64,000 nucleotides of DNA from Lewinella sp. IMCC34191 (GCF_003390935.1 NZ_QNQZ01000004.1:62001-126000), one strand, 5' to 3'. Positions 42,161 through 51,710 are shown, counted from the first letter of the stretch. Translations and numbers: made by a program. The notes: generated by a model from the sequence alone, not told the origin.

Positions 42161-43561
42161 CTAGAAACTCATATTGAAGTTGAGGTATACCCCGTCTTCA
42201 CCGAGGTGATTCCGGTTATACTGTACCCCACCCACCATATCGTAGTAAAGGATGAAGTCAAGGCCCGCCCCGAATCCCGTCAGGAGGGAATTATTCAGGC
42301 GGTTGGAATCATCGACGAAGGGCGCATTCGCGAAACCCTGGTTAAACTGGATGGAGGCAGCCAGGCGAATCGGCACGTACCGGAATGCGTCGATGAAGAC
42401 GAGCTTCCCCAGGTCCAATTTGGTCTTGAATAATTCCCGGCGTAGGCCCACTTTCCAGATCATCATGTCCAGTCCGTCGACCACGTAAAACTGGTAGCCG
42501 ATGATCCCGTTGCTGCCAAAGCCGATGGCCCGGTTTTCGAGAAATGGCTGCCGGGTGCGAATGAGGCTATACTTTCCCGCGATGGCGTAGTTGAACGAAT
42601 AGTGCTTCCAGAATGGAATAAACTTCTGGTAGTCGGCGTGCACTTCCAAACCATCCCGCTCCCCGTAGATCCCTAAGCCGTCCTTGCTCATACCTACCCG
42701 TAGCAGCGTGCCGTTCCACGGATAGTTCCGCACGTCGCGACGGTCGTTGCTCAGGTCGTAAGATATCCGGAAGTAGCGCTGCCTGCCGCGTCCGTTCCCG
42801 TAGAATTCCGGATTGAGGTAATTAGATATCGTATCGGAAATGGTCGACTGTTGCCAGCCAAAGCTCACATTGTGGCTTAAGTAGATGCGCCGGCGGTAAC
42901 TCACGGATATTTGGGCCGACGAGCGACGATACACCCAGTTGTCCGGATCGGAGTAGAATTCCTGGCGGTTGTTGCGCGTCAGGTAGTTCTGCTCCCGACG
43001 GCGCTGGTACCCGAAGCCGAAGTTGATGCCGATGGATCCCGCCTTATTCACGTAGGGAAAGCCATAGGAAGCTTCCATTGACCGGGTGTACCCCGTGGTG
43101 AAGCCAAGCCGGAGCCGGTCGCGCTGTCCGGTAAAATTGTAGTGGGTAAGCTTGCCGCCGATGTTGACCCGGTCCAGGGAGCGGTCCTGCTCGTTCCACC
43201 AAACGTTGAAGTTCCGGTCGGCAAGCTCAAACTCGGGTACGGGATAGAGATACCAGGTTTCGCGCATATTGACGATCACGACGGTGCGGCCGGCTTCGGC
43301 ACCGGCCGTGTCGTAGCTCATCTCTATACTGGCGAAGAGCCCGGTATTCATGAGATTATTGTAGCTCCTGCTAACCTCTAGTGGGAGTTCGTCACGGGCG
43401 ATCAGTTGGCCGCGGCCGAAAGTCATCTCCCGGAATATCACGCGGGGACGCGTTTTCTTGTGTCCGATCAGCAGTACTTCGTCGATGAGCACACTATCCG
43501 CGGGTCCCGCCCACGAGCAGAACGGGATCAACAACAACATAACAAGTACAACTAGCTGCAT
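42161..43561 (-). CDS. Omp85-superfamily outer-membrane barrel with a single POTRA-like domain
   Basis: A 466-residue protein with a signal peptide (LVMLLLIPFCSWA) and one POTRA-like segment (about 25-100; DEVLLIGHKKTRPRVIFREM, SYNNLMNTGLFASIEM). A beta barrel with alternating aromatic strands follows, ending in F (YLNFNMSF). BamA has five POTRA domains and about 800 residues, so this is a reduced relative of unknown role, perhaps lipid or protein transport across the outer membrane. FkbM follows after 4 bp. Confidence 0.8.
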   Translation of the reverse strand: MQLVVLVMLLLIPFCSWAGPADSVLIDEVLLIGHKKTRPRVIFREMTFGRGQLIARDELPLEVSRSYNNLMNTGLFASIEMSYDTAGAEAGRTVVIVNMRETWYLYPVPEFELADRNFNVWWNEQDRSLDRVNIGGKLTHYNFTGQRDRLRLGFTTGYTRSMEASYGFPYVNKAGSIGINFGFGYQRRREQNYLTRNNRQEFYSDPDNWVYRRSSAQISVSYRRRIYLSHNVSFGWQQSTISDTISNYLNPEFYGNGRGRQRYFRISYDLSNDRRDVRNYPWNGTLLRVGMSKDGLGIYGERDGLEVHADYQKFIPFWKHYSFNYAIAGKYSLIRTRQPFLENRAIGFGSNGIIGYQFYVVDGLDMMIWKVGLRRELFKTKLDLGKLVFIDAFRYVPIRLAASIQFNQGFANAPFVDDSNRLNNSLLTGFGAGLDFILYYDMVGGVQYNRNHLGEDGVYLNFNMSF

Positions 43562-43668
43562 ATGATTAGCTTAGGCAATAGCCGGAGCATGTAAGGATAA
43601 ACAAAATTTATTCCCAAAATGCACTCTATGGCACAAGAACGGAAATCCCTCCAATGATTTGTGTCTCG

Positions 43669-44553
43669 TTAACTACGCTTGCTCAGAAATACCCCCAGCA
43701 GTACAAGTAAAATGGCCGGAATTTGCAGCAGTCCCACCGCCTCGCCGTCCAGCACCCCCCACAGCAGGGCCACCACGGGAATGAGATAGGACACCGTGCT
43801 AGCGAAAACCGGCCCCGTATCCTGCACCAACCGAAAGAAGACAAAACTCGCCGTCACCGTACTCCCGATCGCCAGGATCGACACATAACCCAGCGCCCGC
43901 CACCCCGCGGTACCGGCATCCGTAACGGTATCCACCACGCCCCCGAAACCGAGCGCGTAGACCAAGGCCGGCAAACCGACCAGGAAGAAACTGACGACGG
44001 TGATGGTCAGTGACGGAAGCCGCTGAAAGTATTGGCTGACCAGGTTACCGGAGGTCCCGTAGCACAGACAAGCACCCAGGACCAGGGCCGCGTAGCCGAG
44101 CTGGCTCGTTTCATCGTCCCCGCCCGGGGCGAAATACGCCAGGAGCACCGCGCCGAGTAGGCCCACCCCGATACCGAAGAGCTGACTTCGCACCGGCCGA
44201 TTGCGGAATATCAACCAGGCCACCAGCAGGGTGCACAGCGGCGTCAGGCTACTCAGCATACCCGTCAGGCTACTGCTGAGCCGCGTTTGCGCGATCGGGA
44301 ACAGAAACGACGGGATTGCCGTCCCCGTCAGGCCGACGGCGAATAAGGCGGGCAGCTGAACGGCACGAATGCGCCTAAGGTGGGTAATGGCGAAGGGAGC
44401 AAGTGCCAGGGCGGAAATGCCCAATCGCAGTACGGCAATCTGCCGCGCGGAAAACACCTCGAGCCCCCACTTGATAAGGACGTAGCTGCTCCCCCAGATC
44501 AGGCTAAGTCCCAATAGGATGATGAAGTCCCGAACCGAAGGCGTCCGTTGCAT
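43669..44553 (-). CDS. EamA/DMT-superfamily transporter
   Basis: A 294-residue protein with ten hydrophobic helices in two EamA halves; LSLIWGSSYVLIKWGLE at the start is characteristic. It is probably an exporter of a metabolite or amino acid; the substrate is unknown. The start was set at 44553; an ATG 21 bp upstream is also in frame. A TACCTTGG sequence on the minus strand ends 4 nt before the chosen ATG, echoing the leaderless-type arrangement of other genes here. Confidence 0.88.
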   Translation of the reverse strand: MQRTPSVRDFIILLGLSLIWGSSYVLIKWGLEVFSARQIAVLRLGISALALAPFAITHLRRIRAVQLPALFAVGLTGTAIPSFLFPIAQTRLSSSLTGMLSSLTPLCTLLVAWLIFRNRPVRSQLFGIGVGLLGAVLLAYFAPGGDDETSQLGYAALVLGACLCYGTSGNLVSQYFQRLPSLTITVVSFFLVGLPALVYALGFGGVVDTVTDAGTAGWRALGYVSILAIGSTVTASFVFFRLVQDTGPVFASTVSYLIPVVALLWGVLDGEAVGLLQIPAILLVLLGVFLSKRS

Positions 44554-44599
44554 GCGGCCAAGGTAGCCCGGCACGACTTAGTGTAGGCCGAAAAACGAC

Positions 44600-45592
44600 C
44601 TACTCCCCCGGGTAAGCCACACCGATCATCTCGCGCACCTCCGTAAGCGTCCGGTGCAGCAGGAGGCTGTCATCGAGCGACCATCGCGCTGATTCTTTCC
44701 GGCCGGCACGGACATCCTCCATGACGGCCATGGCCTCGAACTGGTAGCCGTTGCCTTCGAAGCTGTGGTAGTGGTTTTCGGGTGGTTGATCCGTTCCCTG
44801 GAGCACGCTGAATCCCTGGGCGTTATGGAATCGTCCGTGAATGTGCAGTTCGCCTTTCGTGCCCAGTAGCAGCGCATCGGTTTTCGTATCGCCGAGCAGG
44901 GTCGAATAGCAGTGGGCCAATTTCCCATCCGGATAGCGCAGGGTGACTTGCGTGTCCACATCCGCTCCTAAATCGGTCAGACGGGCGGTAGCGTGGATGG
45001 ATTCCGGCGAACCGAACAGGTACTGCGCCAGCCAAATCGGGTAAATGCCGATGTCCAGTAGCGCGCCCCCTCCGAGTGCCGGATTGTATAGCCGGTCGCG
45101 TTCGAAGTCGTCCCGCGGTACACCCCGAAAGCCGAAGTCGGCCCGCAGGCTTTCCAGGGTGCCGAGGTCTCCGCCGTCCACCAGCGTCTTCATTTCTACA
45201 ATGGATGGGATGAAACAGGACCACAACGCTTCCATGAGGTAGACATTACACCTGCGCGCCGCCGCCACCATATCCTGCACTTCCTGCAGATTCAGGCCCA
45301 TGGGTTTTTCGCAGAGTACCGGTATGCCACGCTCCAGGCACATCAGCGTCAGTTCCTTGTGGCCGGTGTGCGGGGTGGCGATGTAGACCGCATCTACCCG
45401 CGGGCCGGAAAAGGTGTCTTCGTAACTGCCGGCCGCGTGATCCGCGCCGAATTCTTTCGCGAAGGCAGCTGCCCGCTCCGCCGAACGGGATCCCACCGCG
45501 ACGAGCTGCGCATCGTCGATCCGCTGCAGGTCCTCCGCAAATTTTCGGGCGATGTTTCCGAGACCCAGAATTGCCCAGTTGAAGGTGGCCAT
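44600..45592 (-). CDS. Gfo/Idh/MocA-family oxidoreductase
   Basis: A 330-residue protein. An N-terminal Rossmann fold (WAILGLGNIARKFAEDL) is followed by the family signature VLCEKPMGLN and a C-terminal substrate domain (RLYNPALGGGALLDIGIYPI). It is related to the glucose-fructose oxidoreductase / dihydrodiol dehydrogenase group and oxidises or reduces sugar-like substrates with NAD(P). There is no signal peptide, so it is cytoplasmic. It lies 46 bp upstream of the DMT transporter on the same strand and is divergent to nadA. Confidence 0.92.
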   Translation of the reverse strand: MATFNWAILGLGNIARKFAEDLQRIDDAQLVAVGSRSAERAAAFAKEFGADHAAGSYEDTFSGPRVDAVYIATPHTGHKELTLMCLERGIPVLCEKPMGLNLQEVQDMVAAARRCNVYLMEALWSCFIPSIVEMKTLVDGGDLGTLESLRADFGFRGVPRDDFERDRLYNPALGGGALLDIGIYPIWLAQYLFGSPESIHATARLTDLGADVDTQVTLRYPDGKLAHCYSTLLGDTKTDALLLGTKGELHIHGRFHNAQGFSVLQGTDQPPENHYHSFEGNGYQFEAMAVMEDVRAGRKESARWSLDDSLLLHRTLTEVREMIGVAYPGE

Positions 45593-45730
45593 ACGTACTA
45601 TTTTAGTGGCCGGCCAATGTAGGCATTATGGCGGCGGAGCGCAGGTAAAATACTTAGTTTAGAATCGAAGCTAAGCAACTTATCGTCCGCGGCCCTGTTA
45701 TATTCCCGATTACCGAAAAATCTAGCTTTT

Positions 45731-46738
45731 ATGTCAGCCGAAATCGACCTCGCTACCCAGAATCTAAAGCGCCGGGGCTTCCTGGACATCGACGTCGATC
45801 CGACGCTTGACCTGGCGGCGGAAATCAATCGCCTGAAGAAGGAGCGGAATGCCGTGATCCTGGCCCACTACTACCAGGAATCCGAGATCCAGGACATTGC
45901 CGACTACATCGGCGACAGCCTCGGACTCAGCCAGCAGGCCGCCAGCACCGACGCCGACATCATCGTCTTCGCCGGTGTTCACTTTATGGCCGAGACCGCC
46001 AAAATGCTTAGCCCCCAGAAGAAGGTGCTGCTCCCCGACCTCAAGGCCGGTTGTAGCCTGGCTGACTCCTGCCCCGCCCCGGTCTTCAAAAAATTCAAGG
46101 AGAAGTATCCCGACCACGTAGTCGTCAGCTACATCAACTGCACCGCGGAGCTGAAGACGCTCACCGACATCTGCTGCACCAGCACGAATGCCCGCCACAT
46201 CATCGATTCCATCCCCCGGGATCAGCCCATCATCTTCGCGCCCGACGTGAACCTGGGTCGCTGGCTGGTCAAGGAAACGGGCCGGGATATGGTCCTGTGG
46301 AACGGCAGCTGCATGGTCCACGAGATCTTCAGCCACGAAAAGGTCACCAAACTGAAGATCGCCCATCCCAAAGCGGCTTTCATCGCCCACCCCGAATGCG
46401 AAGCGCACATCCTGGATATCGCCGACCACGTCGGATCTACCTCCAGTCTGCTGCGCTTCACCCGCGAAAGCGAGTACGATGAGTTTATCGTCGCCACCGA
46501 GCCGGGCATCATCCACCAGATGGAAAAGTCCAACCCGGGTAAGACCTTCTACCCCGCCCCGCCCAATAACACCTGCGCCTGTAATGAGTGCCCCCACATG
46601 AAGCGCAACACGATGGAGAAGCTCTACCTCTGCATGCAATACGAGCAGCCGGAGATCAAGCTACCGGAGTGGGTGATCGAGAAGGGGGTGAAGAGCATTG
46701 ACCGGATGCTGGAGATTTCTGCTGCTGCTGGTTTGTGA
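45731..46738 (+). CDS. nadA: Quinolinate synthase (4Fe-4S)
   Basis: A 335-residue NadA. Three domain-related cysteines bind the [4Fe-4S] cluster: C108 in LKAGCSLAD, one in [11 protein letters not shown], and one in [11 protein letters not shown]. It also has [21 protein letters not shown]. It condenses iminoaspartate with DHAP to quinolinate in de novo NAD synthesis. nadB and nadC are not in the window, though nadK is nearby at 39 kb. A sequence TAGCTTTT directly abuts the ATG. Confidence 0.96.
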   Translation: MSAEIDLATQNLKRRGFLDIDVDPTLDLAAEINRLKKERNAVILAHYYQESEIQDIADYIGDSLGLSQQAASTDADIIVFAGVHFMAETAKMLSPQKKVLLPDLKAGCSLADSCPAPVFKKFKEKYPDHVVVSYINCTAELKTLTDICCTSTNARHIIDSIPRDQPIIFAPDVNLGRWLVKETGRDMVLWNGSCMVHEIFSHEKVTKLKIAHPKAAFIAHPECEAHILDIADHVGSTSSLLRFTRESEYDEFIVATEPGIIHQMEKSNPGKTFYPAPPNNTCACNECPHMKRNTMEKLYLCMQYEQPEIKLPEWVIEKGVKSIDRMLEISAAAGL

Positions 46739-46771
46739 GCTTTGCTTTGACTGCCTTCGGCAGCTTAAAGG

Positions 46772-47065
46772 AAACACAGATTAAAACAGATTTTGGGCAC
46801 GGATTCCCATGGATTCCTCTGCATGGGAGTGCTCGCCTGCGGCTCGTGGGGTTTATCACGGAGGAATTTCAGAATGAAGTAGGCAATGGCCTTGCTGCGC
46901 AAGAGCGAGGTTCACCGCAGAGGCTCGGAGGTACGCGAAGTTTCGCGGAGAGGGTGCGTAGCGTATTCGATAATCCGTGTAATCCGATACCCCGCCGGAT
47001 ACCACCTAGTAGCGGCGCAGCCAATCTGTGGCAATCCGTGCCCAAATCCGTGAAAATCTGTGTTT
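46772..47065. repeat. About 294-bp intergenic element with 35-bp imperfect inverted ends
   Basis: The gap after nadA (46739-47098) holds no credible gene. Sequence at 46772-46807 (AAACACAGATT, then GGGCACGGATT) recurs inverted at 47030-47065 (AATCCGTGCCCAAATCCGTG, then AATCTGTGTTT), about 35 bp with a few mismatches. Between the arms are further echoes (CCGCAGAGGCTCGGAG, CGCGAAGTTTCGCGGAG, AATCCGTGTAATCCGATAC). A small hairpin (CTGCC-TTC-GGCAG) at 46751-46763 precedes it. It looks like a non-coding dispersed element. Confidence 0.6.
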
Positions 47066-47098
47066 AAAAAAACCACGAGCCGAAGGCGAGCAAACCCC

Positions 47099-47368
47099 TC
47101 ACTCAGTTCCCACCAGACCCCGAACCAACCGAACCGTAACCGCCAACCCTGGCAGCAACGCCGCCAAGGCATAGAACACCCCCAAAACGGTAAAGAGACC
47201 GCCACCCGCAACCTGCTCGAGGAGCTGAAGCAGTAAACCGATAGCCAGATTGGGCAAAAAGAAGGTCAGGTATCCGAAGAAAGTAGACCGCCCGCCGAAC
47301 TCACTGTACCGCTTCCAAGCGTCGAGGTAGCCGGCGACCCAGCGGTTTTGCTGTAGGTCAGCGATCAT
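47099..47368 (-). CDS. DUF805-like small membrane protein
   Basis: An 89-residue protein. The N-terminus (YLDAWKRYSEFGGRSTFFGYLTFF) matches the DUF805 pattern of a soluble helix, an (F/S)GR motif and an aromatic stretch leading into a membrane helix. About two further hydrophobic helices follow. The function is unknown. Its ATG overlaps the stop of the upstream PorE-like gene (ATGA), so the two are translationally coupled. Confidence 0.75.
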   Translation of the reverse strand: MIADLQQNRWVAGYLDAWKRYSEFGGRSTFFGYLTFFLPNLAIGLLLQLLEQVAGGGLFTVLGVFYALAALLPGLAVTVRLVRGLVGTE

Positions 47369-49959
47369 TCCGCGATGGCGAAACTATATTCTACCAACTC
47401 GATGACGGGCCGCTCGTCGCGATCGCTCTGCTCGAGAAAAATGTCAATGCCGAGGGTTTCGGGGGCTTCCTTTTCCGTGCTGTCGAAAGTAACCTGGATG
47501 GTGCCGGAGTCACCCGGTGCGTATACCTGGCTGTTGTCGTGCTCCACGGTGGTACACTCACAGGCCTGGATCAGCATGATCTGGGCGGGTACCGTACCGC
47601 GATTGGTGAAGCTATAGGTGAAGGTGGGCTTGTCGCCCTTCGTGACTGAGCCGAGATCAACTTTACGGCGATCGAATACGAGAATGGGTAATTCACCGAC
47701 CTCCTCAGCCGTCTTGCCGTAGAGCGTACTCATATCGCTGATCGAGTCCAGTGGGTAGACGGAACCCTGCGGCCCCTCTCCCCCATCGGGTTCGGTATTG
47801 CGGTTGGGGCCCTCCAGGGCGCGTTCGATAATGTCGCGGCGAATGATGATCTCGGTAGGCCCTTCCAGTACCTTGAATTCGGTGCGGCGGTTGAGCTGGT
47901 GCGCCAGTTCCTTTAGATCGTTGCTTGCCAGGTTGTTGATGTATTCCTCCGTCAGGGTATCGCCAACGGTGAATACGCCGGTACGCTCGGCCAGTCGCTC
48001 GGAAATCACCTGTGGCCGGGTCTCCCCGTAGCCGGCGAATTTGATGCGGGCGGCTTCGATCCCCCCCTGGCTGATCAACCAGCGCCGGGCGGCGTCGGCC
48101 CGGCGTTTACTGAGTGCCTCGTTATACTGGTCGGCTCCGCGGAAGTCGGTGTGCGAGCTCAGCTCGATGACCATATCCGGGTACTCGTTCATGATCTCGG
48201 TGAGTGCCCGCAGGTCGCCCTCAGCGTCGGGCCGGATGTTGGACTTATCCAGGTCGTAGAGGATATTCTCCAGGGCGATTGATTCCTCGATCTCGATCGT
48301 ATCGTAAACGGGGATCGTCGATGGATCGACCCGCAGGAAGAATACCTGCTCGAAGCTTTTGCTCTCCTCCAGCCCCAGCGTGCTCAGCTCCACGGTATCG
48401 GGGAAGTATCCGGGGTGGCTGGCTACTACGCGGTATTCCTGCTCGAGATTCAGGCCGAAGTCGAAGCGGTTACCGTTGTCGCGACTCTGCTGCTCGCCGC
48501 TCCCTACATCCCGGCCGTTGCGGATGGGCTGCAATTGGATGGTTCCGTTGTTGAGGGGTTGGCGGTCGGTATTGAAAAGGCCTACGACAAGGTTGGCATA
48601 GATGGTAGGAATCTCGAAGGCGTAGATATCGTCACAGCAGGTGCGGCTCTTGACCGATCGGCCGTCGCCGGGGCGATTACTGGTCATGAAGCCGGTCCGG
48701 CCTTCGTTGTAAACGCTCAGGCTCAGATCGTCCGTCGGGCTGTTGAAGCCCACGCCCATATTTTCCGGTTCGCTCCAAACGCTGCCGTTCCAGACGCTGT
48801 AGAATAGGTCCGTCCCGCCCATGGTGGGCAGGCCGTCGGTGCTGAAGTAGAGGGTCCCATCGAAGTAGAAGGGCGTCATGTCGTCACCCACCGTATTGAT
48901 CCGTTCCCCCAGGTTAACGGGCGAGGAGTAGCGACCGTCGCCTTCGTAGGTGGCGTAGTACAGGTCGTAGCCGCCGAATCCTCCGTCCATATCGCTGGCG
49001 AAGAAGAGCACCTCGTTACCGAAAAGCTCGCCGGTAGCCGGCTGGAGGGCACGGTAGTCGTCGCTGTTGATGCCCGCGACGGGGTTACCGCTGCGCCAGC
49101 CATTGTCGTCGACGTCACTGTAGTAGATCTTGGCCTGATCGACGCGGTTGCTGTTCATCAGGATACGGTTGTAGTAGAGTCGCCGCCCGTCCGCACTCAC
49201 GTTCGGGTTGGCGGAATGGACCCCGGGGCGGTTCACCTCCTTACCCAGGGCTTCCGGACGCTCCCACTCGCCTTCGTCGTCGCGGGCTACCATATATACC
49301 TGTAAAAAGCGGTCCTCGTCGTTCGCGTCCACCAGTTCGACCGGGCTACTGGCCTTTACGGTGGAGAAGTACAGGGTGTTTCCGTCCGGGGAGAGCACCG
49401 GGGAGTATTCACTCCATACACTATTGATGCTGCGATCGAGGTACTGCACCTCCACTTCGCCCAGATTCTGGGGGGCGTCGCGGTACATGCGGGCCCCTTC
49501 GATCTCCCGTTGGGCGAGAATGCCGAGTACGGAGTCCTGATTGTGCTGCAGGAAGTTTTGCAGGTAGGTGACGGCCTCGTCGTATTGCTCGTCCATCTTC
49601 AGCATGCGGCCGAAGTAGAAGCGGTGAATATTATAGGTCGTATCGGAAGCTTCGGTGCGGCGGAAAGCGCGGGTATACAGCCGGATACCGGAGGCAATAT
49701 CCCGCAATTCGTAGTTCATCTGGGCCATCAGGGGCAGCAGGTACTCCTCTTCGTTGATCTCGAAGGCCTTGTCGTAGTTTTCGAGTGCCACGGTCCAGTT
49801 GTACGTGACGCGGGCGGAGTCGGCGGCGGCCAGCAGTTGCTCCACGTTGGAGGAACCGCTAAGCGGCTGGGCGGCCAGGGGAAGACCGACCGTTAGCCCA
49901 GCCAGGGCCAGGACGAAAAGGCGGAAGTGCCGATGAAGTTCCAGGAAGGTCCGTTTCAT
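47365..49959 (-). CDS. PorE-like T9SS-associated protein: TPR, PD40 propeller, OmpA domain and an added DUF1573
   Basis: An 864-residue protein with a signal peptide (about 1-30, ending PLAAQ). Order: TPR-like helices (36-155), PD40/WD40-type beta propeller (165-470; YSPVLSPDGNTLYFST, ANPNVSADGRRLYYNR), a carboxypeptidase-regulatory-like segment (475-550), an OmpA peptidoglycan-binding domain (about 560-690; ILYDLDKSNIRPDAE, ELSSHTDFRGADQYN, GYGETRPQ), then a C-terminal DUF1573 domain (about 758-864; QACECTTVEHD). The first four match PorE of the type IX secretion system; the DUF1573 tail is unusual. PorP/SprF is encoded just upstream. Confidence 0.85.
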   Translation of the reverse strand: MKRTFLELHRHFRLFVLALAGLTVGLPLAAQPLSGSSNVEQLLAAADSARVTYNWTVALENYDKAFEINEEEYLLPLMAQMNYELRDIASGIRLYTRAFRRTEASDTTYNIHRFYFGRMLKMDEQYDEAVTYLQNFLQHNQDSVLGILAQREIEGARMYRDAPQNLGEVEVQYLDRSINSVWSEYSPVLSPDGNTLYFSTVKASSPVELVDANDEDRFLQVYMVARDDEGEWERPEALGKEVNRPGVHSANPNVSADGRRLYYNRILMNSNRVDQAKIYYSDVDDNGWRSGNPVAGINSDDYRALQPATGELFGNEVLFFASDMDGGFGGYDLYYATYEGDGRYSSPVNLGERINTVGDDMTPFYFDGTLYFSTDGLPTMGGTDLFYSVWNGSVWSEPENMGVGFNSPTDDLSLSVYNEGRTGFMTSNRPGDGRSVKSRTCCDDIYAFEIPTIYANLVVGLFNTDRQPLNNGTIQLQPIRNGRDVGSGEQQSRDNGNRFDFGLNLEQEYRVVASHPGYFPDTVELSTLGLEESKSFEQVFFLRVDPSTIPVYDTIEIEESIALENILYDLDKSNIRPDAEGDLRALTEIMNEYPDMVIELSSHTDFRGADQYNEALSKRRADAARRWLISQGGIEAARIKFAGYGETRPQVISERLAERTGVFTVGDTLTEEYINNLASNDLKELAHQLNRRTEFKVLEGPTEIIIRRDIIERALEGPNRNTEPDGGEGPQGSVYPLDSISDMSTLYGKTAEEVGELPILVFDRRKVDLGSVTKGDKPTFTYSFTNRGTVPAQIMLIQACECTTVEHDNSQVYAPGDSGTIQVTFDSTEKEAPETLGIDIFLEQSDRDERPVIELVEYSFAIAE

Positions 49960-50020
49960 GAAGTGGCGGGAATAGATGATCGAATAAACGCGGCCGGGGG
50001 CCGGGAAGTCGGGGCGAATG

Positions 50021-51121
50021 CTAGATTTTCGGGCACAGCATCGTGGGCACGACAGTCGGTTTCTTGTAAATATTGATGATGTACTGGGCGGCCAGTTCGA
50101 AAGCTCCCTGGTAGTTGTTGATCTCGCGCCCGCTGCTCAGGGTCAGGTCGTAGCTAAGGGCCGCCCGCAGTTGCTGGTAGTCGAGCCCGATCAAAACCTG
50201 GGCCGCGTCGCCCGTGCGGTAGCCGAGGCCGAGCCGCAGATTGACGTCCTGCTTCAGGCGCCGGCTTCCCCACGCCTGCACCGATACGGAGGTGACGGAA
50301 CCCGAGGACTGCGCGTAAATGCTGGGCTGGAATCGCCAGTCTTCACTCAGTTCGAGATCCAACCGGGCATTCCCGCGCAGGGTCGACCGGCGGTTCAGAT
50401 CATCCTGGTCGAAGGCACCGAGCGTGGTGCTATCGATGCCCATCGAGTCGGAGGGAACGGCAATCAGGCTTTCTTTCTCCGGGCCGCCGATATGAAACAT
50501 GGATACGCCCACTTCGAGCATATTGCCCTTATCGGCGTCGAGGACGGAGCGCAGCATGACCCCGGCATTGAGGCTGCTGTAGCTCATGTTGTCGACCATC
50601 TCGTTCATCCCCGAGGGTGTCAGCTCGCCCTGGGTCAGTCCGCCGCCGCCGAGGTTCTGCCCGATGGTTAGCTGCTGCTGCAGACCACCCGACTCTACAT
50701 CGAGCCCGTAGGACGTACTGCCGTACTGGGCACCCAGGGTAAAGACGTTCCGCCGCTGATTGTCAAGCGCCAAATGGTAGGCGGCCGAAAAACCGAAGTA
50801 GGTGGACTGCAGGCCAAGATCGGCACCGACGCCGGCCTTATCGCTGATCAGATTGGCCCCTACTCCGATCCAATCGTACGGGCGCAGGCCGCGAATGACG
50901 GGCGCGTCGACGTAGGCACTGGGCGTACTCATCCCATTTAGCGTAAACCACTGGCCCCGGTAAATACCGCCTACGCGTACGGTTCCGCTGAAGGCACCGG
51001 TCTGCGCCGGATTGATCCAGAGCGGATTATAGTCGTGAAGGGTAAAATGCGTGTCCTGTGCCCCGGCGGTTAGCGAGAAACAGAGGGACAACAAAACAAT
51101 CAGGTAGGGACTCGATCGCAT
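50021..51121 (-). CDS. PorP/SprF-family type IX secretion outer-membrane protein
   Basis: A 366-residue protein from ATG 51121 with signal peptide MRSSPYLIVLLSLCFSLTAG; an in-frame start at 51175 would add 18 residues ahead of it. The mature start DTHFTLHDYNPLWINPAQTG is the family hallmark (Q-x-NPA-x-TG), followed by GGIYRGQW. A beta-barrel body follows (ALSYDLTLSSG, FELAAQYIINIYKKP). SprF-type proteins help T9SS deliver type B CTD substrates to the surface. The next gene, 61 bp downstream, is the PorE-like protein. Confidence 0.92.
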   Translation of the reverse strand: MRSSPYLIVLLSLCFSLTAGAQDTHFTLHDYNPLWINPAQTGAFSGTVRVGGIYRGQWFTLNGMSTPSAYVDAPVIRGLRPYDWIGVGANLISDKAGVGADLGLQSTYFGFSAAYHLALDNQRRNVFTLGAQYGSTSYGLDVESGGLQQQLTIGQNLGGGGLTQGELTPSGMNEMVDNMSYSSLNAGVMLRSVLDADKGNMLEVGVSMFHIGGPEKESLIAVPSDSMGIDSTTLGAFDQDDLNRRSTLRGNARLDLELSEDWRFQPSIYAQSSGSVTSVSVQAWGSRRLKQDVNLRLGLGYRTGDAAQVLIGLDYQQLRAALSYDLTLSSGREINNYQGAFELAAQYIINIYKKPTVVPTMLCPKI

Positions 51122-51137
51122 GGGCCATGTTTGCGGC

Positions 51138-51145
51138 CCAAGATA
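51138..51145 (-). promoter_or_regulatory. Possible -7 promoter element for porP-porE
   Basis: On the minus strand this reads TATCTTGG, one base from TAnnTTTG, 16 nt before the ATG at 51121. It supports the shorter start. Confidence 0.35.
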
Positions 51146-51203
51146 AGGTGTAGCGAGTGACACCCCGTCCGGCAATTCGTCAGGGGGGCGCGGGATGCCC
51201 GCT

Positions 51204-51710
51204 TTACCCTCTTTTTAAGGGTTGCTTATAGACAGGTACGGTGCTGCACGGCTCCCCGAACATGATGGATTTGGCGACGGGGCGCAGGATAGAAGTTACC
51301 TCCAGATAGGCGGCAGGCGGCACGTCCCGTTCACCACACCCCTTCACCACGATACGCTGGCCGGCGTAGTCCGCGGGATCGAACTGCCGGATCACGCGGC
51401 GGTAGTGGTCGCGCAGGTACTCTTCTTCGGTACCCTGGTAAATATCCGCGGCGTACGGAGCGGCCGAGGCGGCAACCAGCATATACGCCCAGGCGGGAAT
51501 AATCGCATCGGCGGAGCAGAACACCAACAGTGTCTTACCCTCGTACTGGCTAAAGTCGTGGTCCTTTATCGCCTCGCGGAAGTCCTTTTCCTTGAGGATA
51601 AGTTCCATGAACAGATAGTCCTTGAGATCAAACGAAACGAGGGCCTGTTCGGGCCAGTATTCTTCTAATTTCAGCGTAATGAGACCGGAGGCGGCAACTT
51701 TATTGACCAT
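51204..51710 (-). CDS. DUF2480 family protein
   Basis: A 168-residue soluble protein matching the Bacteroidota DUF2480 family: VNKVAASGLITLKLEEY at the start, LKEKDFREAIKDHDFSQYEG, FCSADAIIPAWAYML, and the C-terminal SIMFGEPCSTVPVYK with its conserved Cys. The function is unknown. It starts 7 bp after scpB, suggesting one transcript. Confidence 0.9.
   Translation of the reverse strand: MVNKVAASGLITLKLEEYWPEQALVSFDLKDYLFMELILKEKDFREAIKDHDFSQYEGKTLLVFCSADAIIPAWAYMLVAASAAPYAADIYQGTEEEYLRDHYRRVIRQFDPADYAGQRIVVKGCGERDVPPAAYLEVTSILRPVAKSIMFGEPCSTVPVYKQPLKRG

Noticed and set aside
46735..47067. A 110-codon frame after nadA
   Set aside because: It reads through the intergenic inverted-repeat element; the peptide reflects repeat words rather than a protein.
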